Positions 5,847 to 12,892 of a DNA stretch of 12,892 nucleotides are shown here, in pieces. This DNA comes from Desulfobacula sp. (GTDB lineage Bacteria; Desulfobacterota; Desulfobacteria; Desulfobacterales; Desulfobacteraceae): NCBI GenBank assembly GCA_029940235.1, contig JAOZRI010000037.1, forward strand, positions 1 through 12,892. Reading direction: 5' to 3'. The notes beneath the pieces were generated by a model that was not told the origin of the DNA, made no database searches, and saw nothing but the letters and a program-made list of their open reading frames with translations. A program made the translations under genes and the position numbers. Position 1 is the stretch's first letter. Every line of letters begins with the position of its first letter.

Positions 5847-7814
5847 TTACGAGACTGTTAACACTTTGTTTAATTTTTCAGACAATGCCACAACATCAAA
5901 AGGTTTAAGAATATATTCACTGCAGCCTTTGTCAACCATTTTTTGAATTTGATCTTCCTTGGTATAACCAGAACAAACCAGAACTTTAACATCCGGGTCA
6001 ATACTTTTGATTTTTTCAAAGGTTTGCTGACCGTTAATTCCAGGCATAACCATATCAAGAATAACAAGATCTATTTTTAAATCATCTGCTTTTAAAATAT
6101 CAATGGCTTCTCTTCCATCTGTCACTGCTTTTACCCGATACCCAAGGTTTTTCAGCATTTCTGAGCAGACTTCAATAACACCCTGTTCATCGTCCACCAA
6201 TAAAATAGTGCCTTCACCATTATAAACTTTCTGTTTTCCCTGCAGATGTTGGAATGTTTTTTTAACCCTGACTGGAGCAGACGGTAAAAAGATCATGAAA
6301 GAACTGCCTTTTCCAGGTTTACTTTTAACCCTTATAACTCCTTTATGACTTTTGATAATGCCATAGGCAGTTGCAAGACCGAGACCTGTCCCCTGGGCTC
6401 TCTCTTTTGTTGTAAAAAAAGGATCAAAAATCCTTGTAACAAGATCTTCATCCATTCCAATGCCGGTATCTGTTACCATAATTTTTATATAATTACCTGA
6501 CTTTTTAAATCCTGATTCACTGATATCAGACTCATTCACAACAATATTTTCAGATTTAATAATAATCCTGCCACCGTCGGGCATTGCCTGCCATGCATTA
6601 ATAAAAAGGTTCATCAACACCTGCTTGATCTGACCTTCATCTATAACCACACCAAATAAATCCTTGTCAAGATATTGCTCAATCAAGACATCTTTTTTTG
6701 CTCTGCCAAACATTTTTGCAGACATTTTTAAGAGGTAATTGAGATTAACAGGATGTGTTCCATGGCAGGTTTTTTGTGCAAATCCCAATAATTGTTTGGC
6801 CATTTCAGCCCCGTTGGTAACATATTCATCGATATTGGAAAGTTTTCTGTATTCATCTGAACCATGATCAAACCCAAGTTTTACAAGGGATGTATAGCCC
6901 TGGATACCCATGAGTATATTATTAAAATCATGGGCAATGCCTCCGGCAAGTGTCCCGATTGCTTCCATTTTTTGTGCCTGACGTAACTGATCTTCAAGAT
7001 TGATCCGCTTAGTAACATCCCTTGCCACCACATGCACACCTTTAAACTCCTGCCTGCCGTCACTTGCAGGCAGATTGATAGGTGCAGCTTTTAATTCCAT
7101 AAAAGCAACTGCAGCATCTGGGTCATATTTTGATGTTTTTACTTTTGGCTTTTTAAATCTTAATTGTAATGCTCTGCCATTATTAATCAAACTTGAATTT
7201 TCTTCAGTCTGGAAAAGAGTTTTTGCCTTTAAAAGATCCTGTTCATGAATAATGCTTTCAAAACTTATACCAAGTAAATCATGATCTGAAAGGCCAAGCA
7301 CTCTATTAAACTGAGAATTGACAAAAATAAAGCACCCTTTCTTATCCAGTGTGAAAATCAGATCAGGTGAATTATTCACCATATATTCATACTGTTTTTC
7401 AGAGGCATCAAGCCTTGCAGACATGGCTTTTTTTTCAGCAATTATTCTCTTTTGTGAAAGCGCATTTTTAACAGTTTTTACTAAATCAGCATATTCAAAA
7501 GGTTTTTTTAGATAATCCCAGGCACCAATTTTAAGTGCCCGAACTGCAGATTGAATAGACACATTGCCAGTAACCATAACTATCACTGCATCTTTATCCA
7601 TCTTAAAAATATGCTCCATGACTTCATATCCGTCCATGTCCGGCATATTCATATCAAGCAGGGTAAGATCAAATTTTTCCTGGGAAAAAAGCTTTAAAGC
7701 CTCTTTCCCGTCATGGGCACCACTTGTCTTAAAACCTTCTCTTTGCAGACAGAGTGAAATATTATCAACAATCCTTTTTTCGTCATCAACAATAAGTATC
7801 TTTTCTGATTTCAT
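5847..7814 (-). CDS. Hybrid sensor histidine kinase, REC-PAS-HisKA-HATPase-REC
   Basis: A 655-residue soluble phosphorelay protein without membrane segments. The N-terminal receiver (about 4-120) has DD at 10-11, phospho-acceptor Asp54 in LLDMNMPDMDG and Lys104. A PAS sensor domain covers about 138-270. The dimerisation/phosphoacceptor helix has His295 in GGIAHDFNN. The ATPase has the N-box Asn406 in NLFINAWQA, the G1 box DTGIGM (449-454), FDPFFTTK and the G2 box GTGLGL (475-480). A second receiver (about 535-652) has Asp587 and Lys637. All catalytic residues are present. There is no DNA-binding output, so it must signal to another protein or regulate by phosphate flow. It starts 62 bases after the RnfB-fusion gene and probably shares its transcript, which suggests a redox- or metabolism-linked signal (inference). 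The ATG at 7814 has only a weak GGA ribosome site. Confidence 0.93.
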   Translation of the reverse strand: MKSEKILIVDDEKRIVDNISLCLQREGFKTSGAHDGKEALKLFSQEKFDLTLLDMNMPDMDGYEVMEHIFKMDKDAVIVMVTGNVSIQSAVRALKIGAWDYLKKPFEYADLVKTVKNALSQKRIIAEKKAMSARLDASEKQYEYMVNNSPDLIFTLDKKGCFIFVNSQFNRVLGLSDHDLLGISFESIIHEQDLLKAKTLFQTEENSSLINNGRALQLRFKKPKVKTSKYDPDAAVAFMELKAAPINLPASDGRQEFKGVHVVARDVTKRINLEDQLRQAQKMEAIGTLAGGIAHDFNNILMGIQGYTSLVKLGFDHGSDEYRKLSNIDEYVTNGAEMAKQLLGFAQKTCHGTHPVNLNYLLKMSAKMFGRAKKDVLIEQYLDKDLFGVVIDEGQIKQVLMNLFINAWQAMPDGGRIIIKSENIVVNESDISESGFKKSGNYIKIMVTDTGIGMDEDLVTRIFDPFFTTKERAQGTGLGLATAYGIIKSHKGVIRVKSKPGKGSSFMIFLPSAPVRVKKTFQHLQGKQKVYNGEGTILLVDDEQGVIEVCSEMLKNLGYRVKAVTDGREAIDILKADDLKIDLVILDMVMPGINGQQTFEKIKSIDPDVKVLVCSGYTKEDQIQKMVDKGCSEYILKPFDVVALSEKLNKVLTVS

Positions 7815-7876
7815 GGGGTATCCAAATTATAATTTATGGCAAAATAATGATAAACAGTTTTCACAAGCAAATTGCT

Positions 7877-9937
7877 TTAATTTGATTTTTCATAGCAGAT
7901 AAGACCGCACCTTAAACATCTTTCAGCTTCAGATTGGGCTTTTTCTGTAGAAAAACCAGTTGAAAATTCATCTAACCACTCTTTTCTTGTCTGACGTGGT
8001 ACCATAACATTTCTTGAAGAGATATCAACACTGTTCAATGAAGAGACATCCTGAAGTTTAGTCTGCCCGGTAATAATTTTTAAAGGTTCTTGAAATTGTA
8101 TTCCATACATAAGATTATGCAATGCTGCAGAAGCTTTTCTGCCACCGTTAATGGCACCTACCGCAGAGGAGTATTCAGTCATTGTATCCTGGCTTGAAAG
8201 CAGACCTAACTCCCTGTTTGAGTCTGGTTTTTTCTGCAATTCCACCCCTTCCCACATAAGTGGCCCATCATTTACCACCTCTTCCGGGGTTTCATCTGAT
8301 TCATTTGCTACCTGCTCATCTTTGACAGGAATAAATACAAGTTCAGGAAATCTTCCAGCCCCTATGATCAGAGTATCAGCGTCAATAATCGCTTTTTTGC
8401 CTGTCACAAGATCACTGTATTCAACTGATTTAAGTTGATCATCTTCCCCGATTACTCTTGTAATTCCTGTATTATGCATAATTGTTACACCGGCTTCTAT
8501 CAATGTATCAATGCCGGCTGGATCCATGGATGAATCATCAACAGGTTTTCTTAAAAGAGCTATTATATTTTTGCTTCCTGCTGCCTGCAGAATCTCCACT
8601 GCTTGCACCAGTTTTTTGTTACCATCTGCTGCAATTACAACATTTTCTCCCAAAGGCAGATCAAACCCTGCACCTTTATTACTTCTTAAAAGATCAATTA
8701 AAAGAGATGCCCCTGGAAAAACACTTGTGGCATTATCAATATCTCCACGCAAAAGTCTGGAGTCCCATCCTCCGGTTGCGGTAAATACAGCATCACAACC
8801 TTCTCTTAAAAGAGAGTCAATGGTAAAATCCCTGCCTGCTGTTGTATTGGTTTTGATTTCAACTCCCATCTGCCTTACACCTTCAATATCCCAGTCAAGG
8901 ACATCCATGGAGAGTCTTTCCCTTGAAATCGCTTTACGCAGGATTCCACCAAGGGAATTAGTTGCTTCGAGCACCAATACATCATGACCAAGCCTTGCGC
9001 TGAAAAATGCAGTGGAGAGTCCTTCAACTCCGCCACCAATGATTGCAACTTTTTTACCACTTGCAGGTGCCTTATAGGGCAGAGAAAATTTATTCTGATT
9101 CATCTCATAGTCACATACAAAACGTTTCAGATGATTGATGGCAACGGAATCATCCTGCAAAAGTCTTCTACAGTTGGATTCGCACTCTGCAGGACAGATT
9201 CTTGATATAACGCTGGGAAAAGGGTTTCTCTCTTTGATAACCTGTATGGAACCTGTATAATCCCCCTCTTTTATCAATCTTATATACTCTTTAATATCAA
9301 TACCCGTGGGGCATGCCCTCTGGCATGGAGTAATGCACTCCTCTTTGGTATATTCTCTCATAATCCTTCTTGTCACAGAAGTCAGTCTTATAATGTTTTT
9401 AGGACATACTTTTTCGCAGGCACCGCATCCTGTACACTTTTCCTGGTCAACCTTGGGCAGACCATCTTCGCCTATGATCAAAGCACCAAACAGGCATGCC
9501 TTTACACAGGTACCAAGACCAAGACATCCTATTCTGCACTCTTTTGCCCCACCAAACAGTAATGCAGCTGCTCTACAGTCTGTTAAGCCAAGATATTTAT
9601 AATCCATGTCTGCTTCATCATTACCATAATAGCATCCCGAGCCTGCAAATTCAGGTTCTTTGTCAACAACAGAAACTCCCATTATTGCAGCAATTGCCTG
9701 GGAGACATCATCGCCTGCGGCAACACACGAATTAACAGGCTGGAGACCATCGGCAATAGCCTGGGCATTGGGCATACACCCTGGATAGCCGCATCCGCCG
9801 CAATTGGCTCCAGGCAGGGCATCATCAATGGCCAGAACTGTTGGGTCCTCGTAAACATAAAATGCTTTGGAAGCAATCACCAGAACACTGCTGATTAAAA
9901 CACCGAGTCCGCCCATCATTAAAATAGATTGAATCAT
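7877..9937 (-). CDS. RnfB-like ferredoxin fused to a GltD-like FAD oxidoreductase
   Basis: This 686-residue fusion begins with an RnfB region: an N-terminal membrane helix (about 5-27) and the Rnf/Nqr-type Fe-S motif C46-x2-C49-x4-C54 with C71. Two ferredoxin-type [4Fe-4S] sites follow (C134, C138, C144, C148 and CTGCGACEKVCP, 168-179). From about 200 it is GltD-like: the Cys pattern C201, C205, C209, C248, C252, C256, then a FAD Rossmann motif GGGVEG (301-306). The second dinucleotide fold reads VVIAADGNKK instead of the usual VxIGGGN, so NAD(P)H binding may be lost or altered. It ends with CLRCGLIC. RnfB normally passes electrons from ferredoxin within the membrane Rnf complex, but no rnfCDGEA lies beside it. 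AAGGAT sits six bases before the ATG, and a good promoter lies upstream. A role in ferredoxin/NAD(P)-linked electron transfer is likely; partners are unknown. Confidence 0.88.
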   Translation of the reverse strand: MIQSILMMGGLGVLISSVLVIASKAFYVYEDPTVLAIDDALPGANCGGCGYPGCMPNAQAIADGLQPVNSCVAAGDDVSQAIAAIMGVSVVDKEPEFAGSGCYYGNDEADMDYKYLGLTDCRAAALLFGGAKECRIGCLGLGTCVKACLFGALIIGEDGLPKVDQEKCTGCGACEKVCPKNIIRLTSVTRRIMREYTKEECITPCQRACPTGIDIKEYIRLIKEGDYTGSIQVIKERNPFPSVISRICPAECESNCRRLLQDDSVAINHLKRFVCDYEMNQNKFSLPYKAPASGKKVAIIGGGVEGLSTAFFSARLGHDVLVLEATNSLGGILRKAISRERLSMDVLDWDIEGVRQMGVEIKTNTTAGRDFTIDSLLREGCDAVFTATGGWDSRLLRGDIDNATSVFPGASLLIDLLRSNKGAGFDLPLGENVVIAADGNKKLVQAVEILQAAGSKNIIALLRKPVDDSSMDPAGIDTLIEAGVTIMHNTGITRVIGEDDQLKSVEYSDLVTGKKAIIDADTLIIGAGRFPELVFIPVKDEQVANESDETPEEVVNDGPLMWEGVELQKKPDSNRELGLLSSQDTMTEYSSAVGAINGGRKASAALHNLMYGIQFQEPLKIITGQTKLQDVSSLNSVDISSRNVMVPRQTRKEWLDEFSTGFSTEKAQSEAERCLRCGLICYEKSN

Positions 9938-9989
9938 GAATATATCCTTATGAATTGTACTTATTATTATAAATAATTAAAAACTCTAC

Positions 9990-10019
9990 TATATAAGCAT
10001 TTGATAAATGAAAAGTCAA
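9990..10019 (-). promoter_or_regulatory. Sigma-70-type promoter for the RnfB fusion operon
   Basis: On the minus strand, TTGACT (10019-10014) is followed after 18 bases by TATATA (9995-9990); TTATAT with a 17-base spacer is an overlapping alternative. This predicts a start about 45 bases before the ATG at 9937. It lies in the 209-base AT-rich gap between the divergent RnfB-fusion and gatB genes. Confidence 0.55.
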
Positions 10020-10045
10020 TGCATCAGTTAATTTAATTTGTACAT

Positions 10046-10051
10046 TATAAT
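10046..10051 (+). promoter_or_regulatory. Possible -10 box for gatB
   Basis: A consensus TATAAT lies 95 bases before the gatB ATG on the plus strand. No good -35 hexamer is spaced to it, and the region is so AT-rich that chance matches are expected. It is listed because gatB must have a promoter in this gap. Confidence 0.25.
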
Positions 10052-10146
10052 AAATATCTGAATAGAAAAAAAATATTGATTAATAAACCCATGAAGAGTA
10101 TAAAATTCAGGTTATTGTTTAACTTAAATTGAGAGAAAATAAATAG

Positions 10147-11577
10147 ATGAGATTTGAACCTGTCATAGGACTTGAAGTCCATGCCCAGCTAAAGACAAAA
10201 ACCAAAATATTCTGCTCCTGCTCCACAAAATTTGGGAAACCACCCAATGCCAATACTTGTCCCGTGTGCACTGGAATGCCTGGCATGCTGCCTGTTCTTA
10301 ATAAAAAGGCTGTCTCCTTTGCCATTAAAGCAGGGCTTGCCACAAATTGTATAATTAACAAAGAGAGCCGGTTTGACAGAAAAAATTATTTTTATCCTGA
10401 CCTTCCCAAGGGATATCAGATTTCCCAGTATGCTCTTCCAATAGCAGAACATGGCTTTCTTGATATTGAAGATAAAAAAACAGGTTCTGTAAAAATAGGT
10501 ATTACACGTATCCACATGGAAGAGGATGCAGGCAAACTTATCCATGATCCTGCAAGGCAGAAAAGCATGGTGGATTTAAACAGAACCGGAGTACCATTAA
10601 TAGAGATTGTAAGTGAACCCGATATCCGCACAGCGCTGCAGGCAGGTGCATATTTACGCAAACTGCATGCCATATTAAAATATATTGACGTGTGTGACGG
10701 CAACATGGAGCAGGGAAATTTTCGGTGTGATGCCAATATTTCATTACGACCCCCCGGCCAAAAGGAATTTGGCACAAGAGCTGAACTTAAGAACCTTAAC
10801 TCCTTTAAAAATGTGGAAAAGGCAATATCCCATGAAATTGAACGTCAAACCTATGTTCTTGAAGAGGGCAAAAAAGTAATTCAGGAGACAAGGCTGTGGG
10901 ACCCTGTCAAAAATAAAACCACTTCCATGCGCGGTAAGGAAGAAGCCCATGATTACAGATATTTCCCAGACCCTGATCTTGTCCCACTGATTGTAGATGA
11001 CAACTGGATCGACAGGGTTAATAAAACAATGCCTGAACTGCCCCATGAAAAGCTTTTAAGATTCACAAAAGAGTATAAACTTAACAATTATGATGCCAAA
11101 GTATTAACCTCATCCATTGAGCTTGCCAATTTTTTTGAGAAGACAGCAGCACCCCTGAAAGATAAAAAACAGGCTGCCAACTGGATAATGACCACTCTTT
11201 TAGGCATGCTCAATGCAAAAAAAATTGATATAGATGAATCTCCAGTATCTGCTGACTCATTTTCCAGACTTCTCTCTTTAATAGAAAAAGGAACAATAAA
11301 TACAAATGCTGGAAAAAAAGTATTTGAAGAGATGGTGCTCAGTTCAAAAGACCCTGAAAGCATCGTCAGGGAGAAAGGGCTTGAGCAGGTATCAAATCAA
11401 TCAGAACTTGAAACAATGGTGGATGAGATTATACATAATAACCCCAAAGAAACAGAAGCATATAAGAGCGGTAAAACCAAACTTTTCAGTTTTTTCATGG
11501 GGCAGATCATGAAAAAAACCCGTGGCAAGGCAGATCCTAAAATCACAACACAACTGATTAGAAAGAAACTTCAATAG
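10147..11577 (+). CDS. gatB: Asp-tRNA(Asn)/Glu-tRNA(Gln) amidotransferase subunit B
   Basis: GatB is the kinase/tRNA-recognition subunit of the GatCAB complex, which amidates Asp-tRNA(Asn) and/or Glu-tRNA(Gln) so that Asn or Gln codons are read correctly. The 476-residue protein has the usual length. It begins with [20 protein letters not shown], has the zinc-site cysteines C23, C25, C38 and C41, and carries the family signature [30 protein letters not shown] and the catalytic-core region follow, and a helical GatB/YqeY tail for tRNA binding makes up the last 150 residues. The ribosome site is weak (GAGAG, 11 bases before the ATG). Neither gatA nor gatC is in the window, so the subunits are encoded apart or beyond the edge. 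The next gene begins 10 bases after the stop. Confidence 0.97.
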   Translation: MRFEPVIGLEVHAQLKTKTKIFCSCSTKFGKPPNANTCPVCTGMPGMLPVLNKKAVSFAIKAGLATNCIINKESRFDRKNYFYPDLPKGYQISQYALPIAEHGFLDIEDKKTGSVKIGITRIHMEEDAGKLIHDPARQKSMVDLNRTGVPLIEIVSEPDIRTALQAGAYLRKLHAILKYIDVCDGNMEQGNFRCDANISLRPPGQKEFGTRAELKNLNSFKNVEKAISHEIERQTYVLEEGKKVIQETRLWDPVKNKTTSMRGKEEAHDYRYFPDPDLVPLIVDDNWIDRVNKTMPELPHEKLLRFTKEYKLNNYDAKVLTSSIELANFFEKTAAPLKDKKQAANWIMTTLLGMLNAKKIDIDESPVSADSFSRLLSLIEKGTINTNAGKKVFEEMVLSSKDPESIVREKGLEQVSNQSELETMVDEIIHNNPKETEAYKSGKTKLFSFFMGQIMKKTRGKADPKITTQLIRKKLQ

Positions 11578-11587
11578 GAGAACTATT

Positions 11588-12235
11588 TTGAAAAAACCTC
11601 TGTTTTATAAATGTGTAATTTTGATCCAGCTTTTCTTCATATTCTGTTTAATCATTCCCATTAATGGATTTGCTGACAATTCTGCAACCAATGAACAATC
11701 CATTGCCATAATCCCCTTTGAAATAATCTCACAGGAAGATATCACCTATATTCAATCTGGAATTTTACAAATGCTCTATTCACGCTTAGTGTGGAAAGAT
11801 CATGTAAACCTGATTAAAAAAGATATTATCTTAAAACACCTTGGGGCAGTTAAGACCAATAACAATAATAAAATTATTAAAGAAATAGCAGCCCTTACCA
11901 ATGCAGATTATGTTCTATCAGGCTCCATTACCAATTTTTCCAATGCCTTTAGTATTGATACAAAAATTTATGATATTAAAAACCAGCAGTATTTAACCTT
12001 TTCTGAACAATCTGAAGTTATTGACGATGTTATTCCAAAACTCAAGATAATCAGCGCCAGAATCAATCAAAAAGTGTTTAAACGTGAAACCATTGACTGG
12101 GAAGAACTTGCCAAAAAAGAGAAGGAGAAAACCCTTCAATGGCAAAGGCAGAATCCTGAAAAACTCATGCCTTCTATCCCCAGAGAGATGCAGGAAGAGA
12201 AAACTCCCATATGGAAATTCTGGCAGTTTTTATAA
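11588..12235 (+). CDS. Exported TolB/FlgO-like domain protein
   Basis: A 215-residue protein with an N-terminal signal peptide: Lys2-Lys3, a hydrophobic core at about 9-25, and likely cleavage after NGFA at residue 29. Residues 38-170 (IAIIPFEI..., the helix with QSGILQMLYSRL, then ADYVLSGSITNF...SIDTKIYD) match the TolB-like/FlgO/CsgG type N-terminal fold found in periplasmic and outer-membrane-associated proteins. In Desulfobacterales this domain often precedes VCBS/FG-GAP repeats, which are missing here. The C-terminus is charged, then aromatic (PIWKFWQFL). The start is TTG: GGAG overlapping the gatB stop region sits seven bases before it and no ATG is nearby. Translational coupling with gatB is likely. 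The last 25 codons are duplicated 558 bases downstream. The exact function is unknown. Confidence 0.75.
   Translation: MKKPLFYKCVILIQLFFIFCLIIPINGFADNSATNEQSIAIIPFEIISQEDITYIQSGILQMLYSRLVWKDHVNLIKKDIILKHLGAVKTNNNNKIIKEIAALTNADYVLSGSITNFSNAFSIDTKIYDIKNQQYLTFSEQSEVIDDVIPKLKIISARINQKVFKRETIDWEELAKKEKEKTLQWQRQNPEKLMPSIPREMQEEKTPIWKFWQFL
12157..12234 (+). repeat. 78-bp direct repeat, copy 1 (3' end of the exported-protein gene)
   Basis: The segment from the third base of codon 190 to the second base of the stop codon is identical, base for base, to 12715-12792. It encodes the C-terminal residues EKLMPSIPREMQEEKTPIWK and the following FWQFL. The stops differ: TAA here, TAG in copy 2. Confidence 0.95.
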
Positions 12236-12373
12236 CAGAAAAAATTAATCTTCTACCCAGGAGGGTGCAGGAATATTTAATATGGTGGCAACATAGAGTC
12301 CGTACATAATCAAAAAATGACGATAACTAAAGTAAAGTCTATAATACCATAATTAAGGCATCCTGAAATGAAG

Positions 12374-12589
12374 CTAAAATATTTTCAGTAAAGCAATAGT
12401 GATAGAAGTCTGGGCTATCATCAGCCCAATTATCCACTTAATTAACCTGATTTCCAGATCTTTAACATCTTCTCGAGAAGCCAGCCCCTCTTTCTGGGAT
12501 TGCTCTAATATATCCACAAATTCACTGGCTTTGATATCCTCAAGTCCAAGGTCTTTTAAGATAGGATATAATTTTGCCATTGTTGCCAT
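12374..12589 (-). CDS. Short coiled-coil plus membrane-anchor protein (DUF1640-like)
   Basis: A 71-residue protein. Residues 1-35 contain a helical segment rich in Leu, Glu and Lys. LASREDVKDLEIRL (36-49) resembles the L-A-(T/S)-K/R-x-D-(I/V)-x-x-L-E repeat of DUF1640/CCDC90-type proteins, and a single C-terminal transmembrane helix covers about 51-71. Typical family members are longer, with several repeats of the coiled-coil unit, so this is a minimal version. AAGGA precedes the ATG by eight bases. Its function is unknown; relatives are small, mobile-looking membrane-anchored coiled coils. It lies alone, antisense to its surroundings, between the two copies of the 78-bp repeat. Confidence 0.6.
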   Translation of the reverse strand: MATMAKLYPILKDLGLEDIKASEFVDILEQSQKEGLASREDVKDLEIRLIKWIIGLMIAQTSITIALLKIF

Positions 12590-12706
12590 ACTAATATTCC
12601 TTTATATTTGATATATATAAATAGTAAATATTCAATCTGAAAATGTCAAGATATGTTTTGTGGATTGCTGTGTTTAAAATTGTTGGCAGGGCAGGAGTTG
12701 TATATA

Positions 12707-12793
12707 ATGAATAGTGAAAAACTCATGCCTTCTATCCCCAGAGAGATGCAGGAAGAGAAAACTCCCATATGGAAATTCTGGCAGTTTTTATAG
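12707..12793 (+). CDS. 28-codon mini-ORF repeating the tail of the upstream exported protein
   Basis: Begins ATG-AAT-AGT and then runs in frame through the 78-bp repeat, giving MNS followed by the same 25 C-terminal residues as the exported protein (EKLMPSIPREMQEEKTPIWK and FWQFL), ending in TAG. AGGAG at 12693-12697 stands nine bases before the ATG. The frame is open upstream to an ATG at 12653 (46 codons), which has no ribosome site. A strong terminator candidate follows at 12833. It has no signal peptide, so if made it would stay in the cytoplasm. It may be a microprotein, or merely the stranded 3' end of a duplicated or interrupted gene. Confidence 0.4.
   Translation: MNSEKLMPSIPREMQEEKTPIWKFWQFL
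12715..12792 (+). repeat. 78-bp direct repeat, copy 2
   Basis: Identical to 12157-12234, offset by 558 bases. Similarity fades immediately on both sides: four more bases match upstream beyond a two-base mismatch, and only scattered bases match downstream. Perfect identity means recent duplication or ongoing gene conversion. The repeats bracket the DUF1640-like gene. Confidence 0.95.
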
Positions 12794-12832
12794 CAAAAGC
12801 CAAAAAACCAGAAACAGTTGATAATAATTAAG

Positions 12833-12861
12833 TAAGGTGTTCCCTGAATTCCTTATTTTTT
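12833..12861 (+). terminator. Intrinsic terminator
   Basis: TAAGG (12833-12837) pairs with CCTTA (12851-12855). Inside, after one mismatch, come a G-U pair and TTC/GAA closing a CCT triloop, and the stem can extend outward by A-U and G-U pairs into the run of six T's (12856-12861). It lies 40 bases after the mini-ORF stop. No comparable structure follows the full-length exported-protein gene at 12236, so this could be that gene's original terminator. Confidence 0.6.
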
Positions 12862-12892
12862 AATACCCCTATGGATTTAAGGATTTCATTTT

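Noticed and set aside
8511..8987. 158-codon plus-strand frame inside the RnfB-fusion gene
   Set aside because: Low-complexity Ser/Pro/Leu-rich translation opposite a clearly conserved gene; a shadow.
12265..12309. Short GTG frame with AGGAGG (reading VQEYLIWWQHRVRT) after the exported-protein gene
   Set aside because: Only 14 codons, the ribosome motif overlaps the GTG, and no similarity is evident.

Overview
The window looks like chromosomal core sequence from an AT-rich sulfate-reducing deltaproteobacterium of the Desulfobacterales (Desulfobacter/Desulfobacula type). This rests on protein character and gene mix: FtsA/FtsZ, a radical SAM protein of the type found in that group, a Mn-dependent (family II) pyrophosphatase, an RnfB fused to a GltD-like flavoprotein, and a secreted TolB/FlgO-like protein. 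The organism is an inference; there is no rRNA or other marker in the window.

Layout. 1-3028 (+): the last codons of ftsA, complete ftsZ, then a radical SAM gene split by a frameshift at an 11-A run (1875-1885). 3093-4444 (-): two overlapping genes made almost entirely of CBS domains (two CBS, then four CBS). 4677-5597 (+): ppaC, divergent from the CBS pair. 5598-5846: a non-coding patch with a 122-bp imperfect palindrome, two sets of short direct repeats and a 15-bp RNA hairpin. 5847-9937 (-): an RnfB-GltD fusion with a clear promoter, followed by a double-receiver hybrid histidine kinase, probably one transcript. 10147-12235 (+): gatB and, 10 bases after it, a TTG-started exported TolB/FlgO-like protein. 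12236-12892: a short coiled-coil/membrane gene on the minus strand, then a perfect 78-bp copy of the 3' end of the exported-protein gene. That copy sits in a 28-codon mini-ORF with its own ribosome binding site and a good intrinsic terminator behind it.

How the parts relate. FtsZ is cell division. The CBS pair beside ppaC suggests adenylate sensing next to pyrophosphate removal, which matters in sulfate reducers because sulfate activation (APS formation) releases pyrophosphate. The RnfB fusion is promoter-proximal and has no rnfCDGEA beside it, so it may be a soluble or membrane-anchored electron-transfer module working apart from a classical Rnf complex. GatB is one subunit of the Asp/Glu-tRNA amidotransferase; its partners GatA and GatC are not here.

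The most interesting items are the 78-bp duplicated gene tail that makes a mini-ORF and flanks a small gene (possible mini mobile element or split paralogue), the poly-A frameshift in the radical SAM gene, the orphan RnfB-GltD fusion with a degenerate second nucleotide-binding motif, and the four-CBS protein whose two halves each end in a CxxC. I see no CRISPR array, tRNA, rRNA or recognisable transposase. No gene-free stretch exceeds 300 bases.
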